Assembly: GCF_002943565.1 (NCBI RefSeq) | Contig: NZ_PJCH01000006.1 | Location: forward strand, 89,792 to 153,791 | Reading direction: 5' to 3' | Length of the DNA: 64,000 nucleotides | From: Hyphococcus luteus | Lineage (GTDB): Bacteria; Pseudomonadota; Alphaproteobacteria; Caulobacterales; Parvularculaceae | The notes under the pieces: model-generated | What the model was told of the DNA's origin: nothing | Databases searched by the model: none | The model's input: only the letters and a program-made list of their open reading frames with translations | Program-made: the position numbers and the translations under genes | In this document: positions 1 through 7,236 of the stretch, in pieces | Position numbering within the stretch: position 1 is the stretch's first letter | Layout of the letters: each line of letters starts with the position of its first letter

Positions 1-472
1 CATGCCCTTCTTCCATGGACAACCAGGGAAACTCGGGAAAGACCGGCTTTTCCTCCGCCGGCCCCATATAGGTCCAGACCATCCCGCCGGCGACATGCAC
101 CGGATAGGATGTCACGCGCATGCGCTTCGCCAATCCCGATCCCTCCGGCTCCGTTGGCGTGTCGACGCATTGTCCGTTCACGTCGAATTTCCAGCCGTGA
201 TAGAGACAGCGCAGCCCGCATTCTTCATTAACCGCAAGCGCGAGCGACGCCCGCCGATGGGGGCAGTGTTCGTCGAGCAGACCGATCCGCCCTTCAGTGT
301 CGCGAAACGCCACCAGGTTTTCCCCGAGCAGCCGGACCCGAACCGGCTTGCCGTCCCTTTCAGGAAGTTCGCTTTCGAGGAGCGCCGGCAGCCAGAAGCG
401 GCGCATCAGTTCTCCCATGGGCGTGCCGGGGCCAACGCGCACCAGAAGCTCGTTTTCTTCGCGTGAAAGCAT
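1..472 (-). CDS. Rieske [2Fe-2S] aromatic ring-hydroxylating oxygenase, large subunit (partial)
   Basis: This is the N-terminal 157 residues of a Rieske oxygenase; the catalytic domain lies beyond the left edge. The Rieske cluster ligands are visible as Cys70-Pro-His72 and Cys89-x-x-His92 (CPHRR and CLYHGWK). The opening residues VGPGTPMGELMRRFW resemble the phthalate 4,5-dioxygenase / LigX O-demethylase type of oxygenase. That family hydroxylates or O-demethylates aromatic acids using electrons from a ferredoxin and a reductase. The ATG at 472 follows GAGGAG at good spacing. It is transcribed away from the small gene at 553 and shares a control region with it. The ferredoxin at 10986 could be its electron donor (inference). 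Substrate cannot be read from this fragment. Confidence 0.9.
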   Translation of the reverse strand, partial: MLSREENELLVRVGPGTPMGELMRRFWLPALLESELPERDGKPVRVRLLGENLVAFRDTEGRIGLLDEHCPHRRASLALAVNEECGLRCLYHGWKFDVNGQCVDTPTEPEGSGLAKRMRVTSYPVHVAGGMVWTYMGPAEEKPVFPEFPWLSMEEGH

Positions 473-486
473 GGCCAGACTCCTCT

Positions 487-506
487 ATTGTTAGTCAAAA
501 TAGTAT
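487..506. promoter_or_regulatory. Operator-like element, copy A
   Basis: Read on the minus strand this is ATACTATTTTGACTAACAAT. It matches the element at 4327-4346 in 18 of 20 bases. It sits between the divergent Rieske gene and the small gene at 553. The inner part, TTGTTAGTCAA on the plus strand, is one base away from the TNGTNNNACNA consensus described for FadR-subfamily GntR regulators. The GntR gene at 862 is the obvious candidate binder (inference). Confidence 0.5.
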
Positions 507-552
507 TCTATATGTGTTAGACATTAAACTCCAGCCGAAAAAAGGGCAATCC

Positions 553-867
553 ATGGATCTGGACGATATCTGCGACATTGAGGCCGTCTCCCGGCGGACG
601 CTTGAGGCAATGACCGAGCGAATCCGCGCGTCCCGGTCGGAAGAGCACTTCATTTACCGCGAGGCCGAGCTCGACCAAATCTGGCGAATCATAGGCGCGC
701 GCGCCGAGGAAAAGCGCCGCGACAGCCAAGCCCGGCGGGATCTCGCAGCCCTGCAAAAGGCTGTGCATCAGGCCCATGACCTGATCGGCCTCAACCCCCA
801 GCCGATCGCTGCGGCGGGAGTGCTGCGCCAGGCGCTTGCCTCATTCGACGGGGAGATCGATTTATAG
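553..867 (+). CDS. Small uncharacterised protein (104 aa)
   Basis: I do not recognise this family. The product is about 104 residues, highly charged and predicted mostly helical, with no signal peptide or membrane segment. Its stretch RIIGARAEEKRRDSQARRDL could form an amphipathic or coiled helix. I use the ATG at 553 rather than the upstream start at 463. The upstream start would run through the operator-like element, and its extra residues look non-coding. It overlaps the 3' end of the convergent GntR gene by six bases. Its promoter region is shared with the Rieske oxygenase, so it may be part of the same response, but no function is evident. Confidence 0.55.
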   Translation: MDLDDICDIEAVSRRTLEAMTERIRASRSEEHFIYREAELDQIWRIIGARAEEKRRDSQARRDLAALQKAVHQAHDLIGLNPQPIAAAGVLRQALASFDGEIDL

Positions 868-1599
868 GCTGCGATATTCGAGAGTTTCGAGCACCAGCTC
901 CTGAAAAGCATGGCGCCGCTCCCGGCGCACGGCCAGCAGTTTTTCCCTGTCTTTTTGAGCCAGAGCTTCAACCAGATTATGTTTGTTGACGATATTACGC
1001 TCTGCGCTCTCTCTGCGCGGCATTGGAAGGATCGCCCGAAAGCGGTCCGTCAACGTCCATAATCGCATCGCTTCATTGACGATGATCTTGTTCGGCGACA
1101 AATTGAAAATTTCTTCGTGTATGCGCCGGTGTTCATCCCACCAGGACAGACGGTCGCCTTCGTCCAGAAGCTTCTCGAGGCGCGCCGCATGCGCGCGCAG
1201 AACATTCAGTTGCGCCTTAGTCGGCCACTCGATCGTCGTCAGGAGTTCGTCTTCGATCAGATCGCGCATGCGGAAAAGCTGGCGCGCTTCGTCGCTCGAC
1301 AGACGCGCGACAAAGAACCCGCGATTGGGATCGTGATCGACGATGCCTTCCGAACTAAGAAGCTTCAGGGCCTCTCGAACGGGCACCCGGCTTGCGTTGA
1401 ATTGTTCGGCAAGCTCTTTTTGTCCGAGCCTCAGTCCCGCCGGGAGCGCGCCCCGGGCGATCATCCCCCGCAGCCTGTCCGCGATCTTCACGGGGACAGC
1501 GACGGTTAATTCTTCCATTTCCTGCAAGTGGCCCTCAATCGATATTTGGATATCGGACCGTATTACACTGTTGTTAGAAAATTGAACAGATTCTCTCAT
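862..1599 (-). CDS. GntR-family transcriptional regulator, FadR/FCD type
   Basis: This 245-residue DNA-binding regulator has an N-terminal winged helix (about residues 33-100, with LAEQFNASRVPVREALKLL as the recognition region) and a C-terminal helical FCD ligand domain. The FCD domain shows the metal/ligand positions Asp and His in WWDEHRRIHEEIF and further His in NKHNLVEAL and RRHAFQEL. FCD regulators typically sense organic acids and repress catabolic genes. The start at 1599 gives an ATGA overlap with the YciI gene upstream, suggesting coupling; Met28 (1518) is an alternative. It lies at the end of a minus-strand run from the LigJ-like gene. It is the best candidate for the operator-like sites at 487, 4327, 10907 and 18073 (inference). 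Confidence 0.88.
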   Translation of the reverse strand: MRESVQFSNNSVIRSDIQISIEGHLQEMEELTVAVPVKIADRLRGMIARGALPAGLRLGQKELAEQFNASRVPVREALKLLSSEGIVDHDPNRGFFVARLSSDEARQLFRMRDLIEDELLTTIEWPTKAQLNVLRAHAARLEKLLDEGDRLSWWDEHRRIHEEIFNLSPNKIIVNEAMRLWTLTDRFRAILPMPRRESAERNIVNKHNLVEALAQKDREKLLAVRRERRHAFQELVLETLEYRSL

Positions 1600-1889
1600 C
1601 GCGCTGCTGGCGGCTTCATTGCCGCAATCCGGAAGGGACGAACACTGACCAGGCGCAGCACGCCATGTCCCACGAATGGGTCGGACGCAGCCAAGTCACT
1701 GGCGTCCTTCAGGTTTTCCGCCTCAAGGATCACTACGCTGCCATTCGGATCTCCCTGATCGTCGAGCAGCGGCCCGGCCAGAGGCATCTTCTCGCCAAGC
1801 CCCTTGCGGTAGGCGATGTGGTCGGCGCGTTTCTCCTCCCGCGCCTCGGGATTTCCGAGCTCCTCATATTCCACGAGAAAATGCGGCAT
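1596..1889 (-). CDS. YciI-family protein
   Basis: This 97-residue protein belongs to the YCII fold (ferredoxin-like alpha/beta, related to muconolactone isomerase). Typical features are the opening MPHFLVEYEE, the central DDQGDPNGSVVILEAEN and the DPFVGHGVLRLVSVRPF end, where a His-Asp pair is usual for the family. Start at 1889 follows GGAGGA at good spacing; the longer open frame upstream lacks family features. Such proteins are often found in aromatic degradation clusters, where isomerase or lactonase roles are suspected. It is coupled to the GntR gene by a 4-base overlap. Exact reaction unknown. Confidence 0.8.
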   Translation of the reverse strand: MPHFLVEYEELGNPEAREEKRADHIAYRKGLGEKMPLAGPLLDDQGDPNGSVVILEAENLKDASDLAASDPFVGHGVLRLVSVRPFRIAAMKPPAAR

Positions 1890-1923
1890 GGGCGTACTCC
1901 TCCCTCTCGTCAAACAAGCCCGC

Positions 1924-2580
1924 TCAATCTTTGCGTGTCTGCAAAGAATGATAACGGTGCTGGCGGCGCGCCTCATCGAGGCGCATGCCGCTGCGCGCCG
2001 CTTCGCGGATGCTGTCTTCGGCCGCGGCGATTTCCGCTGCAATATCCAAAATCCGGTTCTCGTGGCTGCGCGGGATGACGATAACGCCGTCGGCGTCGCC
2101 GCGCATGATGTCGCCCGGGGCCACGCGCGCGCCGCCGATATTCACAGGGCGTCCCATTTCCTCGACCTGTACGCGATCCTTGCCCGTGCGCATCCAGTGG
2201 CCGCGGCTGAACACCGGATATCCAAGCTTGCGGCAAAGCGCGACGTCCCGACTGACGCCGTCGATCACCGTGCCGGCGATTCCGCGCCGGTGAGCGATTT
2301 CAGTCAGGATATCGCCCCAGATGGTCGCATCTTCGCGGCCGCCATTATCAATGACCACAACCTCGCCGGCCGGCACATCGTCAATATAATCGCCGACCGT
2401 GCCGGGCGGCGTCGACGCAGGTCCGCAAATCATGGTGAACGCGCGCCCGGTCATCTGAAACGCATCGGAACGCCCGGCAATCTTGTAGCACTGACCGACA
2501 ATGCCGAGCCGGTCGAGCGCGTCGCTCAGGGTCGCCGTATCGTATTCCGCCGCGCGTTTGACATTCACGTCTTCCGCCAT
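1924..2580 (-). CDS. RraA-family protein (aldolase-like), copy 1
   Basis: A 218-residue RraA-fold protein. The family includes 4-hydroxy-4-methyl-2-oxoglutarate / 4-carboxy-4-hydroxy-2-oxoadipate aldolases, oxaloacetate decarboxylases and the RNase E inhibitor RraA. The segment WGDILTEIAHRRGIAGTVIDG followed by SRD carries the conserved Gly, Arg-Asp active-site positions, and GDIMRGDADGVIVIPR is the usual C-terminal strand. Start at 2580 follows AAGGAAT; the longer frame upstream is rejected because it would overlap the preceding gene by 150 bases. It is tandem with another RraA protein (2585) and both follow a LigJ-like gene, so cleavage of a 4-hydroxy-2-oxo diacid is likely (inference). Confidence 0.85.
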   Translation of the reverse strand: MAEDVNVKRAAEYDTATLSDALDRLGIVGQCYKIAGRSDAFQMTGRAFTMICGPASTPPGTVGDYIDDVPAGEVVVIDNGGREDATIWGDILTEIAHRRGIAGTVIDGVSRDVALCRKLGYPVFSRGHWMRTGKDRVQVEEMGRPVNIGGARVAPGDIMRGDADGVIVIPRSHENRILDIAAEIAAAEDSIREAARSGMRLDEARRQHRYHSLQTRKD

Positions 2581-2584
2581 TTCG

Positions 2585-3250
2585 CTATTCCTTCGCCAGC
2601 ATGTGCTCGTAATCGCCGCCAAGCACCGCCGAGATCGATTTCCCCTCGCCGATCGCTTTCGCCATGGCCCGTTCGCGCGCCGCGATCGCTTCCGCCGCTT
2701 CGACAACGCGCAAAATGTTATCCGGTTTGATAACAATCACCGCACTGTTGTCTGCGGCAACGTAATCGCCCGGAGCGACCTCCACATCGCCGATCTTAAT
2801 CGGTTCATTGAAGGTTTTTTCGACGACGCGGCCGCGCGCCGTAAAACTGGTTGTCCGATTGGTGAAAATCGGAAATTGGCAAGCCCGCGCCTCGTCGATA
2901 TCGCGAACGGGCCCGTCCGCGACCACGCCAGCAACGCCGCGGCTCTTGGCCCCGAGCGTTAAAAGCCCGCCCCAGCATCCGGCTTCGACGCCGCTGCGCT
3001 GTTCGACAACAATAACGTTGTCGGGGCCGGCGGCTTCAATCGCCTGCGTGCCGAGATGGCGCACGGGCCCCGGCGGCGGCTCACCTGGCGCCACCTTGAA
3101 GGTGACCGCCCTCCCCGCAATTCGCCCTGCGCCGGATTGCTGCGGCAGATGCGTGACGGCGCCTTTCAAGCCCAGCTTGTCGAGCGCGTCGGACAGGGCG
3201 CAGCAATCGAGCGCGCGCAGCCGGGAGAGCAACTCCGCTTGTTCCGCCAT
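2585..3250 (-). CDS. RraA-family protein (aldolase-like), copy 2
   Basis: A 221-residue RraA-family protein, related to but clearly diverged from its neighbour at 1924. The active-site signature WGGLLTLGAKSRGVAGVVADG then PVRD is present, as is GDYVAADNSAVIVI. It is separated by four bases from the next gene and by 13 from the LigJ-like gene, so the set is one transcript. Tandem RraA genes may form a hetero-oligomer or act on two different substrates; sequence alone does not decide. A third, more canonical member (LigK) is at 12571. Confidence 0.85.
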   Translation of the reverse strand: MAEQAELLSRLRALDCCALSDALDKLGLKGAVTHLPQQSGAGRIAGRAVTFKVAPGEPPPGPVRHLGTQAIEAAGPDNVIVVEQRSGVEAGCWGGLLTLGAKSRGVAGVVADGPVRDIDEARACQFPIFTNRTTSFTARGRVVEKTFNEPIKIGDVEVAPGDYVAADNSAVIVIKPDNILRVVEAAEAIAARERAMAKAIGEGKSISAVLGGDYEHMLAKE

Positions 3251-3263
3251 GCCTTCGCTCCGA

Positions 3264-4265
3264 TCAAATATCCAACTTAAACACTTTTTTGGCGTTGCCG
3301 GAAAAGATCATCGTTTTCTCTTCCTCACTCAGCCATTCGAAACCCTTGATAAACGGAGCGATGTCATCGAGCGTCACGCCCGTGTCAGGATCGACCGCAG
3401 AACCGACGCCCGGACATTCCGCGCCGAAAAGGCAACGGTCCGCACCCACTGTCTTGATCAAAAGGCGCAACGCCTCTTCCGAATAAAGCACGGTGTCATA
3501 ATAGAGATTGCGCATTTCTTCGATGAAATCGCCGCCTCTGCGGATTGCGGACGCTCTGAAGCGGCCCACATGAAAAGGAATAGCGCCGCCGCCATGGCTG
3601 ACGACTATTTTGAGGTCTGGAAAGTCTTTGAATACGTCCGACACCAGAAGGCCATAGACGGCCATTGTCTCTTCAAGGAGGAAATTCAGCGTATAAGGAG
3701 CGCGTTCGGAACGCGATCCGGCCGAGTGAATATGCGCCGGCACGTCAAGTTCGCAAAGCTTCTCATATAGCGGATACCAATAACGGTCGCCGAGCGGCGG
3801 CGGTTCCACGCCCGAATTCTCAAACGGATCAGGATTGAGAAGACAGCCCTTGAAGCCAAGCTTAACCACAGCGCGCTCGAGTTCGGGGAGCACGACCTCG
3901 ACCGGATCTCCAGCGACCTGAGGCAGCCCCGCGACGCCAATAAAGCGGTCCGGCATGAGCTCAACCTGCCGGGCGATAATATTGTTGGATTCTTCAGTAA
4001 ACCAGTGAACGAGCTTGCCCGGTTTTTCCGAGTGCATCATCTGAAACGGGCGCGGCGAGAGCAGCTGCAGCTTCGTTCCCACACGATCGAGCATGTCAAG
4101 ATGGCCGCAGGGCGCCATCTCCTTCTTGTTGGCGTAGCGCAGCAGTTCCTCATCGGAAATCTCGGGAAACTTCCGTCCGTGCTCTCCGCGATGGGATAAC
4201 AACAGCGATTTGTAGACCCACAAATCTGCGGGCGCGCTGACATGCCCGTGGCAGTCTATGATCAT
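3264..4265 (-). CDS. Amidohydrolase-family protein, 4-oxalomesaconate hydratase (LigJ)-like
   Basis: A 333-residue protein of the amidohydrolase_2 / ACMSD superfamily. The N-terminal metal motif is DCHGHVS (His6, His8). A central His lies in DVPAHIHSAG, another in VVSHGGG, and the late Asp/Glu region reads FGAECPGVGSAVDPDTG. The opening MIIDCHGH and the C-terminal EEKTMIFSGNAKKVF are close to what I know of LigJ, which hydrates 4-oxalomesaconate to 4-carboxy-4-hydroxy-2-oxoadipate in protocatechuate 4,5-cleavage. A decarboxylase of the same superfamily remains possible. It is followed by two RraA aldolase-like genes, consistent with hydration then aldol cleavage. It is divergent from the flavin monooxygenase at 4452. 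Confidence 0.75.
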   Translation of the reverse strand: MIIDCHGHVSAPADLWVYKSLLLSHRGEHGRKFPEISDEELLRYANKKEMAPCGHLDMLDRVGTKLQLLSPRPFQMMHSEKPGKLVHWFTEESNNIIARQVELMPDRFIGVAGLPQVAGDPVEVVLPELERAVVKLGFKGCLLNPDPFENSGVEPPPLGDRYWYPLYEKLCELDVPAHIHSAGSRSERAPYTLNFLLEETMAVYGLLVSDVFKDFPDLKIVVSHGGGAIPFHVGRFRASAIRRGGDFIEEMRNLYYDTVLYSEEALRLLIKTVGADRCLFGAECPGVGSAVDPDTGVTLDDIAPFIKGFEWLSEEEKTMIFSGNAKKVFKLDI

Positions 4266-4326
4266 GAATTTCCGGCCCTCCCGGGACGCTCCGCCGACTT
4301 AATCTTGTATTGCGCCAAATTATTGG

Positions 4327-4346
4327 ATACTATTTTGTATAACAAT
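4327..4346. promoter_or_regulatory. Operator-like element, copy C
   Basis: ATACTATTTTGTATAACAAT lies between the divergent LigJ-like and flavin monooxygenase genes. It shares 18 of 20 bases with the element at 487-506 (opposite strand). Bases 4335-4345 (TTGTATAACAA) are a perfect TTGT-N3-ACAA inverted repeat and fit the FadR-subfamily GntR consensus TNGTNNNACNA. The GntR protein encoded at 862 is the likely ligand (inference). Confidence 0.6.
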
Positions 4347-4451
4347 TTATGCAGCGCGGTCAATCGCCGTTCTGCAGGCGAAAAGCCGCGGCTCGGCAGC
4401 CGGCTGGGCGGCAAAGAAAACCGGGCCAGCCTGGGGAGGAATGGAGCGCAC

Positions 4452-5675
4452 ATGTCAAAATCGACGGCCAAGCAAACCGCGCCTCTGGCGCCGCCGTCAA
4501 CAGGCGAAGAAGCCTTGGAGCGGGCGCGCATCCTCAAAGACGAGATTGAAGACTACGCGCCTGTTGCAGAGCGCGAGCGCAAAGTTAGCGCCGAGATCGT
4601 GGATAAACTCAACGCGCTCGGTCTTTTCAGCATTGTCGTTCCGAAGACGTTTGGCGGGGCGGAACTCGGTTTCGCCGACCTTGTCCGGGTCACGGCTCAG
4701 CTTTCCGAATATTGCGGATCTACGGGCTGGATCTACGGCGTGCTCGCCGGACACAGCTGGATGCTCAATTTGTTTCCGCTAAAGGCGCAAGAAGAAGTCT
4801 TTGGCGCAAACGGCGCTCTTGCCGCAACCGTCTTTCGCCTCAACGGACAGGTGGAAAAAACGAATGACGGCTTCCGGCTGACAGAGGGCGAGGGAAGATT
4901 TTGTTCCGGCATCGACTTCGCAGACTGGGTGATTGTCGGCAACGCCGTTCGTAAACCAGACGGCGGTCTCGAGCCTTACTTCTTCAACATCCCGAGATCC
5001 GACATTGAAATAATCGATGACTGGCGCACGGCAGGAATGCGCGGCACGGGCAGCCGCTCAATTCGCATCGCCGAGGCGTTTATTCCTCAATGGCGCACCT
5101 GCCGCCTGGAAGATATGCTGAAGGGAACCGCGCCGGGCGCAGCCTTGCATGAGCGGGGCGTTTACAAACTGCCCTTTTCCGACATCGCTCCCTTTTCAAT
5201 CATCGGCGCGCCGATCGGCATGGCTCGCAGCGCTGTAAAAAACGCCGCCCGCGAAGCTGCGGCAGACCTTTCCAATGCCGATGAGCTCGCAATTGCGCAT
5301 CATTCGAGCAAGCTCGCACGCATCGGCGAGGCGGCGGCCGAAACCGACGCCGCAATGACCCTCGTCCTCGCAGACGTTGCACTGATTGATGCAGCCGTTT
5401 CGCGATCCGACATTTCCGAAGAAGATCGCGCGCGCTTTCCGCGAGACTGGTCGTGGGCGGCGCAGACCGCGCGCCGCGCCGCGACAAGCATGTTCGAAAT
5501 TTCCGGCGGCCGCGCGATTTATGACGGCGCGCAGATCCAGCGCATCTGGCGCGACGTCAATTCGGCCGCACAGCATTTTGCTTTTAATCGCGAAATTGCA
5601 ATGCCGGCCTATGGCCGCGCCTTGGCCGGACTTGGCGACGCCGCCGGATATGCGCTGCGCACCGGCCGGCGTTAA
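4452..5675 (+). CDS. Flavin-dependent monooxygenase, acyl-CoA dehydrogenase fold (HsaA/HpaB-like oxygenase component)
   Basis: A 407-residue protein with the acyl-CoA dehydrogenase fold: N-terminal helical domain (DKLNALGLFSIVVPKTFGG), a YCGSTGWI segment, a middle beta domain (GRFCSGIDFADW), and a C-terminal helical bundle ending in FEISGGRAIYDG and QRIWRDVNSAAQH. These features fit two-component group D hydroxylases such as HsaA, which hydroxylate phenolic rings using reduced flavin supplied by a partner. The FMN reductase at 5706 is the likely partner, 30 bases downstream. The catalytic Glu of true acyl-CoA dehydrogenases was not identified. Start at 4452 fits the conserved region and follows GGAGG. 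Natural substrate unknown, probably a phenol that feeds LigAB (inference). Confidence 0.82.
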   Translation: MSKSTAKQTAPLAPPSTGEEALERARILKDEIEDYAPVAERERKVSAEIVDKLNALGLFSIVVPKTFGGAELGFADLVRVTAQLSEYCGSTGWIYGVLAGHSWMLNLFPLKAQEEVFGANGALAATVFRLNGQVEKTNDGFRLTEGEGRFCSGIDFADWVIVGNAVRKPDGGLEPYFFNIPRSDIEIIDDWRTAGMRGTGSRSIRIAEAFIPQWRTCRLEDMLKGTAPGAALHERGVYKLPFSDIAPFSIIGAPIGMARSAVKNAAREAAADLSNADELAIAHHSSKLARIGEAAAETDAAMTLVLADVALIDAAVSRSDISEEDRARFPRDWSWAAQTARRAATSMFEISGGRAIYDGAQIQRIWRDVNSAAQHFAFNREIAMPAYGRALAGLGDAAGYALRTGRR

Positions 5676-5705
5676 CCGGCAGATCACAGAACGGAGTTTT
5701 ACCGC

Positions 5706-6350
5706 ATGGCAAGCGACAATCCCCTTCTCAGGCATATGGGCGTTCAGGATTTTTTCGGGGGACTTGTGGAAGACGACGCCCCCCATGGCGAGATTCATGT
5801 CGTGGGACTGGGCGGCGCCCTGAACGAGGGAAGCTCAAGCGAGCGCCTCCTGCGCTATGCGCTTGAGCGGTGCGCCGAGCGTGGCGCAAACACGTCCATC
5901 TTCACGGGCGGCGATCTCGATCTGCCGATTTACGCGCCATTCAATGATGAACGTACAGACAAGGCCAAACGGATGATTGAAGCCTTGCGCGCTGCAAATG
6001 GGATAATTCTTTGTTCTCCATGTTATCACGGCACGGTGTCCGGCCTGATCAAAAACGCCATCGATTACGTGCAGGACATGTATAAGGACGAGGCGCCTTA
6101 TTTCGAAGGCCGCGCTGTCGGGCTTATCGCCGCCGCCGGCGGCTGGCAAGCGACAGGCAGCACGTTGGCCACCCTCCGCGCCATCACACATTCTCTGCGC
6201 GGCTGGCCGACGCCAATGGCGGTTGCGGTGAACACGTCGCTTCCGGTATTCGACGAAGCCAAGACCATAGTCGACGAACAGGTGAAAACCCAACTCGATA
6301 TCATGGCCGAACAGGTTGTCACTTTTGCAGGCATGTCGGCGCGTCGCTGA
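5706..6350 (+). CDS. NAD(P)H-dependent FMN reductase
   Basis: A 214-residue flavodoxin-like reductase. The FMN-binding phosphate loop is GLGGALNEGSSSERLL, and the second flavin loop is SPCYHGTVSGLIKNAIDYV, both characteristic of the NADPH-dependent FMN reductase family. A short N-terminal extension of about 30 residues precedes the first strand (IHVVGLGG). It follows the monooxygenase by 30 bases with CGGAG ahead of the ATG, so the two form a two-component hydroxylase operon in which this enzyme supplies reduced FMN in the cytoplasm. It could also reduce quinone intermediates. Confidence 0.88.
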   Translation: MASDNPLLRHMGVQDFFGGLVEDDAPHGEIHVVGLGGALNEGSSSERLLRYALERCAERGANTSIFTGGDLDLPIYAPFNDERTDKAKRMIEALRAANGIILCSPCYHGTVSGLIKNAIDYVQDMYKDEAPYFEGRAVGLIAAAGGWQATGSTLATLRAITHSLRGWPTPMAVAVNTSLPVFDEAKTIVDEQVKTQLDIMAEQVVTFAGMSARR

Positions 6351-6376
6351 AGCTGAAACGGCTTCTTTCGCCGCGC

Positions 6377-6616
6377 TTACTTTTTCTCACCAGCTTCAGC
6401 CGACAAACTCTTACGCGTCGCCGGTGTGTAAAGCGTTTCCGTTTCCGGCGCGGCGTCCGCTTTTCGTTTCTTCAGCCGATCCCAGATAATCGCGACAATC
6501 ACGGCTACGAAACCGCATATATATCCAAAGCGCTCATAGTTGGTCATTTCGAGCGGGTTAATGCTGTGATGGTCGACATGTCCATCAAACGCGAATGCGA
6601 AAAGACTCCAATCCAT
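6377..6616 (-). CDS. Small single-pass membrane protein (79 aa)
   Basis: No family recognised. One transmembrane helix (about residues 28-45, FGYICGFVAVIVAIIWDRL) is followed by a basic, polar cytoplasmic tail. The N-terminal part has a His-rich patch (DGHVDHHS). The start at 6616 follows a strong AGGAGG. It lies nine bases after the DoxX-like gene at 6626. The gene at 7080 is a similar short single-pass protein paired with the other DoxX-like gene, so this looks like the small partner in a duplicated two-gene module. Confidence 0.75.
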   Translation of the reverse strand: MDWSLFAFAFDGHVDHHSINPLEMTNYERFGYICGFVAVIVAIIWDRLKKRKADAAPETETLYTPATRKSLSAEAGEKK

Positions 6617-6625
6617 CAGTTCCTC

Positions 6626-7087
6626 CTAAAAATATTTTTTTATGTATGGAAAATTTCGCCAGATCGGCGACGGGTTCGCACGAATCTTCAGAAGCGGGAG
6701 AAAATAGCCCGAATATGCCGCAAACAGGATCAGGTGAAAAATCATGTTGCGCGTGCCCGAAGCCATAATATGCGGCAATGGCGAATGAAATGCGTTGAGA
6801 ATGAAAACCGTGACCGTGACCGGAAACAGCAATATTAATGCGATAGGAACGCCGATATTGCAGATCAACATCAGGCCCGCAATCATTTCAATGATCTTCG
6901 CCACATCGAACAGCCCCAGCGTGATTGTGACATCGATATAGGTCGCGCTCGGCGAAGGCGGCAGTGTCGGCCAGGGCCAGAAGCGCACATAATAGTTGAG
7001 CCCTGACATCAGATTGAAACCGCCAAAGAAATAACGCACGAAGATAATTGCGTAATGCTGAAATTGCGGGCCAAACAACTTATTCAT
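6626..7087 (-). CDS. DoxX-like integral membrane protein, copy 2
   Basis: A 153-residue protein with four predicted transmembrane helices (near residues 10-30, 55-78, 80-98 and 113-133). The pattern GGFNLMSGLNYY, GLFDVAKIIEMIAGLMLICN and GTRNMIFHLILFAAYSGYFLPLLK fits the DoxX-like superfamily (quinol oxidase subunit / membrane redox related). It is a paralogue of the gene at 7237: GLFDV(A/I)K, the NYF/NYY motif and the GTR...FLIAAY segment align throughout. Start at 7087 overlaps the end of the small gene at 7080. Role unknown; it may support membrane redox or transport of a hydrophobic intermediate (inference). Confidence 0.75.
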   Translation of the reverse strand: MNKLFGPQFQHYAIIFVRYFFGGFNLMSGLNYYVRFWPWPTLPPSPSATYIDVTITLGLFDVAKIIEMIAGLMLICNIGVPIALILLFPVTVTVFILNAFHSPLPHIMASGTRNMIFHLILFAAYSGYFLPLLKIRANPSPIWRNFPYIKKYF

Positions 7088-7226
7088 GACCTTCTCCGGA
7101 TTCTTGTTGCGCCGTCTTGTCGGCCGGCCTGTCTTTTCTGGTCAAATCCCGCATAACAGCGACTATAACGGCGATGATCATCGCCGCGATCGGGATCAAG
7201 TCATAATAAATTCGATAGTCCTGCAT
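7080..7226 (-). CDS. Very small single-pass membrane protein (48 aa)
   Basis: A 48-codon gene between the two DoxX-like genes. It starts at ATG 7226, ten bases after the upstream DoxX-like gene, and ends in TAA at 7080-7082. It overlaps the next DoxX-like start by eight bases. The product has one hydrophobic helix (LIPIAAMIIAVIVAVM) followed by a charged tail (RDLTRKDRPADK). Its position and architecture mirror the 79-residue protein at 6377. The Shine-Dalgarno is weak (AGGAC), so translational coupling is likely. No family recognised. Confidence 0.65.
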   Translation of the reverse strand: MQDYRIYYDLIPIAAMIIAVIVAVMRDLTRKDRPADKTAQQESGEGHE

Positions 7227-7236
7227 CACGCGCGTC

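Noticed and set aside
2..466. Long plus-strand open frame opposite the left-edge Rieske gene
   Set aside because: Its protein is proline/arginine-rich and familyless, while the other strand shows an exact Rieske motif with a ribosome site.
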